NCBI GenBank assembly: GCA_965263305.1
Contig: OZ253666.1
Coordinates: forward strand, 248,001-312,000
Reading direction: 5' to 3'
DNA length: 64,000 bases
Source of the DNA: MED-G105 sp965263305
Lineage (GTDB): Bacteria > Pseudomonadota > Alphaproteobacteria > Caulobacterales > Parvularculaceae
The notes under the pieces were generated by a model. That model was not told where the DNA came from and made no database searches. It was given only the letters and a program-made list of their open reading frames with translations. The position numbers and the translations under genes were made by a program. Positions 8,618 to 16,450 of the stretch are shown one piece after another; positions within the stretch are counted from its first letter, which is position 1, and every line of letters begins with the position of its first letter.

Positions 8618-9766
8618 ATGAAAAATATTTTGATTTTGATGTCGCTGGCAGCTTGTGTCGGATGTGCAGGCCCGAAAGAGGCGTCGGAAAAAGACACCAA
8701 CGTAAACGCAACAGTTGATTCTGAGATATCGGAAGTTGCTGATAATTCCACGACGTTGGACATGGAATATTATTGTACACCACAAGGGACGATGACTCCG
8801 ATATGCGGATTTCAAGCATCGCCTGAGGACGCCGAGTGGCTACCCGATGGTTCAGGTCTGATCGTGAGCGAGCTTCCTGGGCTTGCGAGCGGGGTGCCCG
8901 AAGGGCGAATTAGCCTCGTGAATACTGAGACTGGTGAAATATCTTTGCTATACGACGCCAGCATGCAAGATCCGGAGAAGGACAAGAATATTTGGGGCGC
9001 GCAAGGAGTTACCTCAAAAACAAGTTTCTCACCGCACGGCATCTCGCTCTCTCAACGCACCGATGGCCGCTGGTTATTGCTGGTCGTAAATCATGCTCAT
9101 AACGCTGAACAAGAAACAATTGATATGTTCGAACTATTGCAGGTCAATGGCGACTGGGCTTTGCAATGGCGCGGCGGCGTCGATCGCAAAGGCACGGACT
9201 TTTATAACGATGTTGATGCGGCCGGCGCCGGTTTTTATGTGACGCGCTACTTCAAAGGAGAGTTGAACAACCTGTTCATCGACTATGCCCAGCAGCTTGA
9301 GAATGGCATCGTGAAAAAGTGGGGGCCAGATGAAGGTTGGTCCGAACTTCCCGGAACGGCAGGGGTCAGCCTAAACGGGATCCTATGGAATGAACGAGCA
9401 GATGAACTCGTCGTGTCTGAATGGGGCAAAGCCAGGGTCAACGTGTTCACTGGCGATGGCGAAAAAAAATACTCTATAGACGATATACCGCATCCTGATA
9501 ATATAAGCTGGAATGAAAACGGAGATGCCTATCTCGTCGCGAGCAAAACCGCGGGCCTCCAGAAAATTGCAGATTGCGCCGCGAAAAACGCAGAGGTTTG
9601 CAAGGGTGAATTCAATATTTTCGAACTTCAACCAAAAAGTGGCAATAAAACGACACGGCACAACAGCGATGGAGAGTTCTGGGGGCCGCCTAGCAATGCT
9701 GTCGAGAAAGACGGTAAGTTATATATCGGATCCTTCGGTGGATCGCGCCTCCTAATTGTGGATTAG
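8618..9766 (+). CDS. Lipoprotein with SMP-30/gluconolactonase-like beta-propeller
   Basis: This is a 382-residue exported protein, probably lipid-anchored. The short signal sequence ends in LAAC (lipobox Cys13; Cys16 is an alternative), followed by a polar linker. The body has repeated propeller-type blades with SMP-30/arylesterase-like features: WLPDGSGLIVSELPG, SLNGILWNERADELVVSEWG, HPDNISWNENGDAYLVAS and the closing YIGSFGGSRLLIVD. Enzymes of this fold hydrolyse lactones or organic esters with a Ca2+-dependent centre. The polar residues that could bind Ca2+ are present, but I cannot assign them with certainty. It stands alone between the receptor and a convergent SDR. A periplasmic lactonase or esterase role in substrate entry is inferred. 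Confidence 0.65.
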   Translation: MKNILILMSLAACVGCAGPKEASEKDTNVNATVDSEISEVADNSTTLDMEYYCTPQGTMTPICGFQASPEDAEWLPDGSGLIVSELPGLASGVPEGRISLVNTETGEISLLYDASMQDPEKDKNIWGAQGVTSKTSFSPHGISLSQRTDGRWLLLVVNHAHNAEQETIDMFELLQVNGDWALQWRGGVDRKGTDFYNDVDAAGAGFYVTRYFKGELNNLFIDYAQQLENGIVKKWGPDEGWSELPGTAGVSLNGILWNERADELVVSEWGKARVNVFTGDGEKKYSIDDIPHPDNISWNENGDAYLVASKTAGLQKIADCAAKNAEVCKGEFNIFELQPKSGNKTTRHNSDGEFWGPPSNAVEKDGKLYIGSFGGSRLLIVD

Positions 9767-9959
9767 GTTTTGGTTTCCACTGTCTATTTCCGTTAACCGA
9801 TTCAGCGTCCATCATATAGATCGGTGCAAGATGTCATCGCCCCCCCCTTCACTCTCGGCCGATTTGCATGTCGCCCAATTTAGTGCCTCACCACGGCGTC
9901 ATAGTTGCTTTCGGCTCGTACTCAGATGACGTATCGTTAAAATAGAATATTTTCGCTCA

Positions 9960-10715
9960 CTAATACATGTACTCTCCGCCATTGACATGAAGCACCGTCC
10001 CCGTTGTGAACCTTCCGCTTTCACCTGCTAAATAGAGCGCAGCCTCGGCGATATCATCCACATGCCCCGCATGCTTGATGGCAAGATTTTTTAGTACCTG
10101 TTCAACGTCAACGTGAGCGTAATGGGCTTGATCTCGCACAGTTTCTATTGGACCGACCGCAATCGTATTCGCCGTTATTTCGTGCACACCATACTCTCGA
10201 GCGATAGCCTTCGTGAGGCCATGCATACCCGCTTTCGCTGTCACATTTGCTGCACGTTCATGAAACTGTCCAAAGAACCCGTCATAACCCGACATATTGA
10301 TGATACGCCCCCATTTGCGATCACGCATGCCCGGCAAGACTAACCGTGCGCCGTAAAAACACGAACTTAAATTGGTGTTGAGAATATCGCGCCATTTTTC
10401 TGGGGTAATCTCTTCGAATTTCATTCGATGGCGAACGCCCACATTGTTCACTAGGATATCAACTGGGCCGAACGTAGCTTCGGTTTCCTTGACGAGTTCC
10501 GTCCAGGCATCCGGATCCGAGACATCAGCCATGACGCCATGCGCCTTGCCGCCTGCTTCAACGATATTGTCGACAACGGCGTCGACGTTTTCACGAGATC
10601 TAGCGCCGTTGATGATGACATTTGCACCTTCGGCTGCAAACAACCGCGCCACAGCGGCGCCGATATTCTGGCCCGAGCCTGTCACGATTGCGGTTTTGCC
10701 ATTTAACCTAGCCAT
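9960..10715 (-). CDS. SDR-fold oxidoreductase lacking the catalytic tyrosine
   Basis: This is a 251-residue classical-length SDR with the nucleotide site TGSGQNIGAAVARLF, the NNVG motif and the usual C-terminal GTVLHVNGG. The YxxxK motif is replaced by N157-V-T-A-K161, and the Ser-containing segment before it (NMSGYDGFFG) is one residue longer than normal. Lys161 remains. Tyr144 in that segment could take over, much as in 2,4-dienoyl-CoA reductases, which also lack the standard YxxxK tyrosine. The substrate is unknown. The ATG has AGGGAAG upstream. It is separated from the Mo-oxidoreductase operon by 327 bases and probably has its own promoter. Confidence 0.85.
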   Translation of the reverse strand: MARLNGKTAIVTGSGQNIGAAVARLFAAEGANVIINGARSRENVDAVVDNIVEAGGKAHGVMADVSDPDAWTELVKETEATFGPVDILVNNVGVRHRMKFEEITPEKWRDILNTNLSSCFYGARLVLPGMRDRKWGRIINMSGYDGFFGQFHERAANVTAKAGMHGLTKAIAREYGVHEITANTIAVGPIETVRDQAHYAHVDVEQVLKNLAIKHAGHVDDIAEAALYLAGESGRFTTGTVLHVNGGEYMY

Positions 10716-11042
10716 AAAATCACTTCCCTATCGGTATGCACGAGCCATTCGTTAAAGAATTTTTGCCATGCCGCCTTCATCGAATTCTGTCGGAATTTCA
10801 GGGGCTCAAATCAGTATATTTTTTTCATAAACATCACTTCCGTAGTGAAAAATCTCTAACGAGCCCCAATCAAACTCAAAGTTACATTTTTCTTGCCGTA
10901 CCCCGACATTACCTATACTGATATAGAGCGAAATTCATTCACGGCCGCATGGGGTCAATCGTAGCTGTAATACGCGGACACAACACAAGATACGCTACGT
11001 ATAGAGAACGCCCAGAAAAAGTGTCTATAGTCACTAATCTGT
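10716..11042. other. Intergenic region with nested inverted repeats
   Basis: No gene is visible in this stretch between the molybdopterin oxidoreductase end and the SDR start. It contains two dispersed inverted-repeat pairs: GGGGCTC (10801-10807) with GAGCCCC (10861-10867), and ATCAGTATA (10810-10818) with TATACTGAT (10914-10922). There is also TCACT-N5-AGTGA near 10840. They could form structure in the SDR leader or bind a regulator. Confidence 0.4.
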
Positions 11043-12785
11043 TTAATTGACTCGATCTACCCGTTCGACATTTACGGGAACGGCAGAAACCCAGGACATA
11101 TTGCTGAGCGGTTCATAGGTGTCTAGACCAATGGGAAGTAACTGGTTGCAGTTTGCACCCGGTTTGCGAGACGCGTTTCGCAGTCTCAGAGCAGATTGAT
11201 GACCAAACCCATGTGACATCGCCACAGCGCCCGGCCGGAGGTCATCACTGATGGCGATGAAGGTTTGTATCTCTCCATATTGATTAAAAACTCGAACCTT
11301 GTCGCCTTGGATAAGGCTTCTTTTGTCAGCATCGGCTTGACACATGTAAATCGGGTTCTCGCGATGTATCCCTTTGCGAAACTTATTCACATTAACCATC
11401 CAGCTATTGTGCATATAACCCGTGCGTAGGGTGATCATTTTCAAGGTATCTGCTGGTTCGGCCTTCAATTCATTGAATATTTTCGCGCATCGGTCGAGAA
11501 GCCCGGAACCGACAAATTCAGCCGGCATGCAGTCGATTTTGCCATCGTGATGTTGAATGACGCGTTCAAACAAGTCTGACCTATCGCCCTGCTCGAAGGT
11601 TACTGTGTGGTCAGGCTGAGCACGCATATCTTCAATAGTTAAACCACGCGCGCTCAGATGTTGTTCTATGAAAGACAGTTCGGTTTGATTTACCCCTTCA
11701 TCTAACGGGGAAGAACGTCCCATTTGTTGAAGCAACTTACCCAATATCCACCAATCATTACGACGCTCAAATCGCGGCTCTACTATTTTATCTGTATACC
11801 TTACGAAAGGAGTCGGCTGAAGGCCGATACTTTGGTGGTTGATATCCGCACGCTCCAGAAAGTCCACAGCCGGAAGTATAAAATCGGAAATTTGAGTGGT
11901 GACGCTAGGCAAAATGTCAATGGAAACCATTAGTTCTAGTTCTTCGCAAGCCTCGCGCATCAATTCCTCGCCGCCCAGGGATAAGACGGGATTGCCGCCT
12001 AAGGATAAGAATGCGCGGATGTCACCATTTTTTATAAGTTGTGGAAGTAAGGCGGTTGGCTGAGCAATATACCCCGTTGGTCGAGGCATCTCCAGCGTGC
12101 CCAGAGAGGTCTCGGTTTCTATTTTTTCCTTTTTCATAGGCGGGAAAAAATCCACAAGCCCATGCGGTTTGTAATTGCCCCCTTTCTTGCCGAGGTTTCC
12201 AGTCAAAAAGCTAATCATATCGGCAAGCCAATGGCACAAAGTGCCCTGTCGGCTTTGATTGACGCCAGTCGCGATATAGATCGCGAATGAGGGCGCATTA
12301 ACGATGTCAGCGACGAGATCGCGAATAACCTTTGCGCTCACGCCTACCACATCACTAACATTTTCAATTGTGTACTGACTGATAAAGTCTATAAGACCTG
12401 AATAGTTCGTACCATACTCGCTTACGCGTGAATGGTCGACGTCGTCTCGAACAACTATTTCATTAACGATCGCAGCTAGCAAATAAACATCCGTGCCGGG
12501 CAATATCCTTAAGGTGTCACCGGTATCCGGGCCCGACGACTCAGTCCTTCGGGGGTTGACAAAAAGCGTTTTCCCGCCCCGCCCCTTGATGTCCTTTAAG
12601 ACTTGGCCAGAATCATTTGGCGTCGCAAAAAGCGTCCACCTGGAGACTTTCGGGTTACTTCCCAAGCACAACAGAAAGTCAGTGTTGTGCACATCGGGTA
12701 TCATCGTCGCAGTCATTGAGCCATAAATGGCGCCGGCTGCATAAAATTTATTCGACGTATCAACCGTGCCAGCATTAAACTGCAT
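11043..12785 (-). CDS. C-terminal fragment of the molybdopterin oxidoreductase
   Basis: This is the 580-codon open part after the amber codon, counted from its first ATG (MQFNAGTVDTSNKF). It holds most of the molybdopterin-binding domains and the C-terminal MopB domain but no [4Fe-4S] motif. No Shine-Dalgarno precedes this ATG, so independent translation is doubtful. Confidence 0.7.
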   Translation of the reverse strand: MQFNAGTVDTSNKFYAAGAIYGSMTATMIPDVHNTDFLLCLGSNPKVSRWTLFATPNDSGQVLKDIKGRGGKTLFVNPRRTESSGPDTGDTLRILPGTDVYLLAAIVNEIVVRDDVDHSRVSEYGTNYSGLIDFISQYTIENVSDVVGVSAKVIRDLVADIVNAPSFAIYIATGVNQSRQGTLCHWLADMISFLTGNLGKKGGNYKPHGLVDFFPPMKKEKIETETSLGTLEMPRPTGYIAQPTALLPQLIKNGDIRAFLSLGGNPVLSLGGEELMREACEELELMVSIDILPSVTTQISDFILPAVDFLERADINHQSIGLQPTPFVRYTDKIVEPRFERRNDWWILGKLLQQMGRSSPLDEGVNQTELSFIEQHLSARGLTIEDMRAQPDHTVTFEQGDRSDLFERVIQHHDGKIDCMPAEFVGSGLLDRCAKIFNELKAEPADTLKMITLRTGYMHNSWMVNVNKFRKGIHRENPIYMCQADADKRSLIQGDKVRVFNQYGEIQTFIAISDDLRPGAVAMSHGFGHQSALRLRNASRKPGANCNQLLPIGLDTYEPLSNMSWVSAVPVNVERVDRVN

Positions 12786-12809
12786 TGCCGTCCCAATCGT
12801 ACGAATGAC

Positions 12810-13184
12810 CTAAAATCCCATCGCTGATCCGGGACCATTATACGACCAAGGATTGCCAGAATAGACCGCAACGGCGTTCGGGCCGTACTTCTCGATAACG
12901 GCATTTAGCTTGTTAGCGATTTCAGAAAGCGCTGCATCCCAATCAATACGCTCAAACTCACCTGGTTTTGAACGGTCGCTCGAAACCTTCTTCATTGGCC
13001 AGTTCAGTCGATCAGGATCATTGTGAACATCAAGAAAGGAAAGACCTTTGTGGCAGGCAGTTCCGCCAGTTGCCGAGTGGCGATTGGCCTCCAATTCGGT
13101 CACGTTCCCCTGGTCATTGATATGTGCGATAAGTGGACAATAGGGTTCGCAGATCCGACAGAATGTATGTTTCTGTGTAGGCAT
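12810..13184 (-). CDS. N-terminal fragment of the molybdopterin oxidoreductase
   Basis: This is the 124-codon open part before the amber codon. It holds the complete [4Fe-4S] ligand set and the first MGD-contact region, ending SYNGPGSAMGF. Alone it cannot form the cofactor pocket, so it would be inactive unless the TAG is read through. It starts 25 bases after the FprA stop. Confidence 0.7.
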   Translation of the reverse strand: MPTQKHTFCRICEPYCPLIAHINDQGNVTELEANRHSATGGTACHKGLSFLDVHNDPDRLNWPMKKVSSDRSKPGEFERIDWDAALSEIANKLNAVIEKYGPNAVAVYSGNPWSYNGPGSAMGF

Positions 13185-13209
13185 GGAGTCTCCTCCCAAA
13201 TTGGCGCCT

Positions 13210-14544
13210 CTATGTGGCGATATGATTGAGCATGTCATTTATGCTGACAAATTTTTTGCGCGGTCGCCCAAGAGCTGCGCCGGCTTTAGTCTCTGCACGA
13301 TCAAGTTTACACCAATCTTGCAGACTCGTTCTGTTTGGCGCGACTGTGCGCCAGAAGTCTTCTCTGTCGTTCGGACTAGAAGACACTGTTGATAAGCCAC
13401 CCCGGTGAATGTCGGCGAGCAGATTGCGAACTGTTTCCGCAGCGCACTTCTTGTTGGTTCCAATTACGCCGCGGGGGCCGCGTTTAATCCAGCCGGTTGT
13501 ATAGGCTTTGTTGAGATGCTCGCCACCTTGCGTTATGCGACCGCCTTCATTTTCTAGAACACCTGACTCTTCGTCAAATGGCAGGCCAAAAAGAGGAATA
13601 CCGCGAAACCCCGTTGCAGATATTGCTAGGCCTACCGAAATTTTTGATTTTTCTGCCGCATTTTGCGTATCAATCACCTCGACGCTTTCTAGTCGCCCGT
13701 TTCCCTTCATCGCAACTGGCGTTGTCATAAAGCGGAATGTGATTTTCCGGCTCTCAATGTAGTCTTGCTTCGAGGCGTATTTCAACATTGTACGAAGTTT
13801 TCGTTTCGTCCACCAGTCAAACGCCCCATTTTCAATCTCCTCCTCGGAAGGTAAATCCTTATGATCAAAGACAATATCAGTTCCCGGCAGATGCGCTAAC
13901 TCTTCGAGTTCCGGGTTATTGCACGCCGCAACAGCCGCGCCGCGCCGACCCAGAATCTCTATTTCACGAATTTTGCTGAACCGTAGTGCATCGAGAGCGT
14001 GGTCAGCGATATCAGTTTTTTCGAGGTCCGACAGTGGTAAGGATAGGATGCGCGCGATATCCATCGCCACATTGCCATTTCCAATTATGAGCGCTCGTGG
14101 AGAAGAAAGGTCGACGTTTAAATCCGTATAGTCTGAATGGCCATTGTACCAAAGAACAAAATCTCGCGCGGTAAATACCCCTGGTAAATCTTCTCCCGGA
14201 ATATTCAACGTTCGCGCGGATTGAGACCCTACAGCATAAATGATTGCATCATAGTGTTCCACGAGGTGTTGGTGCAAGATTTGTTCACCAATTGTAACGT
14301 TCCCAAAATATCGAACATTTGGTGCACGTAGCACGATGTCGAAAAGTCTTGGGCCCACTAGTTTTTTCTCCGGATGGTCCGGCGCAACCCCTGAACGCAC
14401 AAGGCCGGTTGGTGTGGGCAATTTATCAATGATATCAATTCGCACCTCAATGCCATGCGCCTCCAATAGGTGATCAGCAGCATAAAGGCCGGCCGGACCG
14501 GCCCCGACAATGGCCACATTGAGTATGATTGGAGCATCAGTCAT
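13210..14544 (-). CDS. fprA: FprA-type ferredoxin-NADP+ reductase
   Basis: This is a 444-residue flavoprotein of the adrenodoxin-reductase family that moves electrons between NADPH and ferredoxin. The FAD site is VAIVGAGPAGLYAADHLL. The family segment TGLVRSGVAPDHPEKK follows, then the NADP site LIIGNGNVAMDIARIL. GWIKRGPRGVIGTNK near the C-terminus is the usual FAD-contact region. It overlaps the ferredoxin stop by eight bases, so the two should be co-translated. The molybdopterin oxidoreductase follows after 25 bases. The pair could feed that enzyme, or the P450 at 38543, which has no reductase of its own nearby. Confidence 0.93.
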   Translation of the reverse strand: MTDAPIILNVAIVGAGPAGLYAADHLLEAHGIEVRIDIIDKLPTPTGLVRSGVAPDHPEKKLVGPRLFDIVLRAPNVRYFGNVTIGEQILHQHLVEHYDAIIYAVGSQSARTLNIPGEDLPGVFTARDFVLWYNGHSDYTDLNVDLSSPRALIIGNGNVAMDIARILSLPLSDLEKTDIADHALDALRFSKIREIEILGRRGAAVAACNNPELEELAHLPGTDIVFDHKDLPSEEEIENGAFDWWTKRKLRTMLKYASKQDYIESRKITFRFMTTPVAMKGNGRLESVEVIDTQNAAEKSKISVGLAISATGFRGIPLFGLPFDEESGVLENEGGRITQGGEHLNKAYTTGWIKRGPRGVIGTNKKCAAETVRNLLADIHRGGLSTVSSSPNDREDFWRTVAPNRTSLQDWCKLDRAETKAGAALGRPRKKFVSINDMLNHIAT

Positions 14545-14797
14545 TGCTGGTAAAATATTCTCGGTTTATGGCTTCATAGTGCTTCCATTTATCCGGAAGC
14601 CTGTCCGCGTCATAAATCGCTTTAACGGGACATACATCGACGCATGCCCCGCAATCGACACAGACGCTAGGGTCTATAAAAAGCTGCTCAGCGAAATCAA
14701 ACTCTGCGTCTTCAGGCGCGGGTGATATGCAATCCACCGGACAAATTTCAACGCAAGAATAATCTGCAATGCACGGGGATGCGATAACATACGTCAT
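14537..14797 (-). CDS. Seven-iron ferredoxin
   Basis: This is an 86-residue soluble electron carrier. The first cluster region has C9, C15, C19-Pro and C23; the wide C9-C15 spacing fits a [3Fe-4S] site with C23 serving the other cluster. The second motif, C46-x2-C49-x2-C52-x3-C56-Pro, supplies the remaining [4Fe-4S] ligands. This resembles actinobacterial and alphaproteobacterial ferredoxins paired with FprA. AAGGAGG precedes the ATG. It is the first gene of the ferredoxin-FprA-Mo-oxidoreductase operon. Confidence 0.92.
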   Translation of the reverse strand: MTYVIASPCIADYSCVEICPVDCISPAPEDAEFDFAEQLFIDPSVCVDCGACVDVCPVKAIYDADRLPDKWKHYEAINREYFTSND

Positions 14798-15040
14798 TCG
14801 GGCCCTCCTTGTTGTACGCCAATTCCAACGCTTTACCTGCGCTCAGAACGCCCTTTGCACCGACAGACACCGATCGGAAACGGCGCTTCAAATTGCGAGT
14901 CTCGCTTCAGCAATTACAAAATTCAAGGGTTTGCAACGAGAACGTCGTTTTGTTTAGCCCCGTCGACCTGTCTCACAATATGACGCTTTCTTCTGCATCG
15001 TGATTGCGATTATCGCTTTGGTCCAGACATTTCTCGGCAA

Positions 15041-15054
15041 ATCAGATATGTGAT
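15041..15054. promoter_or_regulatory. Island palindrome, copy 2 (ATCAGATATGTGAT)
   Basis: This copy has one mismatch to ATCACA-NN-TGTGAT. It lies 244 bases upstream of the ferredoxin start and about 450 bases upstream of the esterase start, in a divergent promoter region. Confidence 0.45.
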
Positions 15055-15139
15055 GCCAATGCTTTGGAGAGATATGAATTGACGCGTAGATCAATCCTAT
15101 GGGGCGAGCGTTAACCACGCTGGCGTTGTTCATAAGGCC

Positions 15140-15153
15140 CTGATTTAGATCAC
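15140..15153. promoter_or_regulatory. FNR/FixK-like palindrome
   Basis: CTGAT-TTAG-ATCAC resembles the FNR/FixK box TTGAT-N4-ATCAA with two outer mismatches. It lies about 340 bases upstream of the iron-sulfur ferredoxin operon, where oxygen control would be plausible. Evidence is weak. Confidence 0.3.
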
Positions 15154-15500
15154 TCTTGGAAGTGCTCTGATTAATCCGTCATAGGTAACAGGCTATTGCG
15201 CCATCAAAGACACAACGCTCTAGTCGCGTTGCGAGAAAAGCGATCACATCGTTTGACTTGTCGCCGAGGCTCTTGCGGTGTTCGCGATCTTAAGTTGGCC
15301 CCGCTCCTCCTTACATTAACCTCCCGGTGAAGCCCAGCTGTAGTAGAACCAAACCTACGTTCGATATTGTGCACTTTCATCAGATATATGTTTTCCGCCT
15401 TTCTTTAGATCTGAATAACCGAAAGCCGCTCGCCCTTTGCGCGCATATAGTTATGGTTTTGTATTACTCATCATTCGATCGTGAAATTATTGTTCGGCAA

Positions 15501-16448
15501 ATGACAACGCAGTCTTTAATCGATCCAACGCTCAGAGCGTTCTTTGAGACGTTTCCTCATGTCAATTTCGATACGATGGGTCTTGAAACGATCCGTCAAA
15601 TGGTCAAGGGATTAGAGGTTCTAAACGACCCGAATGAGTTTGGCGTCACGCGGCAGGAGATCATTATCGCGGGCGCAGCAAACCACCCGAAACTTCGCTG
15701 CCTCCTTTATGCGCCTATCGATGCTCCTTCTCAGCGCCCTGCCTTTTTGCATTTGCATGGCGGCGGTTATGTCTTCGGCGGGCCGGAAGGAAGTGACGCG
15801 CGAAACACCTTGATTGCATCAAAATTGCGCGCGAGCGTTCTTTCCGTCGACTATCGTCTCGCCCCCGAACACCCCGCGCCGGCCGCCCTCGAAGACGCTG
15901 AAGCCGCTCTCCGGTGGCTTTTTTATCACGCCGCCGACATGTCGATTGACCCGACGAGAATTGCTATTGGCGGCGAAAGCGCGGGCGGGGGTCTTGCGGC
16001 GGCACTCGCTTTGAAAATGCTCGGTGATAACACGGTCGCCATCAAACATCAGCAATTAGTCTATCCGATGCTCGATGATCGAACGCATACGGATGCAATT
16101 ACACAAGATCAAACCCTCGGCGAATTTGGCTGGACACGCGCGCAAAACCGGTTTGGATGGGACGCTTATCTTGGTGACCAAACACCTTCGGCGCCCGTGG
16201 TCCCAGCGCGCGCGGAAACCCTTGCCGGGTTGCCGCCCACTTGGATAGTCGTTGGCGCACTCGACCTGTTCCTCGACGAAAACATAGCATACGCCCGTCG
16301 CCTCGTGACCGCGGGCGTCGCGACTGAATTGCAGATCTATCCTGGCGCCCCTCACGGGTTTCCGCTCTGCCGAGACGCTGCAATATCGCAGCGCTACCAA
16401 AGGGATTATCTCGCCGCCTTAGGCCGTGGCCTCAACAATCAGGAATAA
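15501..16448 (+). CDS. HSL-type alpha/beta-hydrolase (esterase)
   Basis: This is a 315-residue serine esterase of the hormone-sensitive-lipase family. It has the oxyanion-hole motif HLHGGGYVFGG, DYRLAPEHPAPAALED, the nucleophile Ser160 in GGESAGGG, an acid in GALDLFLDE and the catalytic His in APHGFP. The frame is open 58 codons further upstream, but that extension is Cys- and basic-rich and unlike the family, so the ATG at 15501 (MTTQSLIDPTL) is chosen. It is followed after two bases by a second hydrolase, forming an operon. It probably hydrolyses short- to medium-chain esters of the island substrate. Confidence 0.9.
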   Translation: MTTQSLIDPTLRAFFETFPHVNFDTMGLETIRQMVKGLEVLNDPNEFGVTRQEIIIAGAANHPKLRCLLYAPIDAPSQRPAFLHLHGGGYVFGGPEGSDARNTLIASKLRASVLSVDYRLAPEHPAPAALEDAEAALRWLFYHAADMSIDPTRIAIGGESAGGGLAAALALKMLGDNTVAIKHQQLVYPMLDDRTHTDAITQDQTLGEFGWTRAQNRFGWDAYLGDQTPSAPVVPARAETLAGLPPTWIVVGALDLFLDENIAYARRLVTAGVATELQIYPGAPHGFPLCRDAAISQRYQRDYLAALGRGLNNQE

Positions 16449-16450
16449 AC

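Larger units (their letters stand above)
11043..13184 (-). pseudogene. Molybdopterin oxidoreductase interrupted by one in-frame TAG
   Basis: Read through, this is a 713-position member of the DMSO-reductase/formate-dehydrogenase family binding a [4Fe-4S] cluster and bis-MGD. The cluster ligands are C9, C12, C16 and C44 (TFCRICEPYC ... TACHKG). Cofactor-fold motifs continue after the break (LLCLGSNPKVSR, GNLGKKGGNYKP), as does the C-terminal MopB-like domain (GDKVRVFNQYGEI). Codon 125 (12812-12810) is TAG, between SAMGF and VIRTIGTAMQ, and the frame is unchanged on both sides. The start at 13184 is set by GGGAGGA seven bases upstream. It is third in an operon after ferredoxin and FprA. This may be a recent nonsense mutation, a sequence error or readthrough. 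TAG also ends neighbouring genes, so the code itself is not reassigned. Confidence 0.8.
14798..15500. other. Long divergent intergenic region
   Basis: Seven hundred bases separate the ferredoxin operon from the esterase pair. I find no convincing gene; the long upstream extension of the esterase frame lacks coding character. Two candidate regulatory palindromes (15041-15054 and 15140-15153) lie in the middle. Promoters for both directions must be here. Confidence 0.5.
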
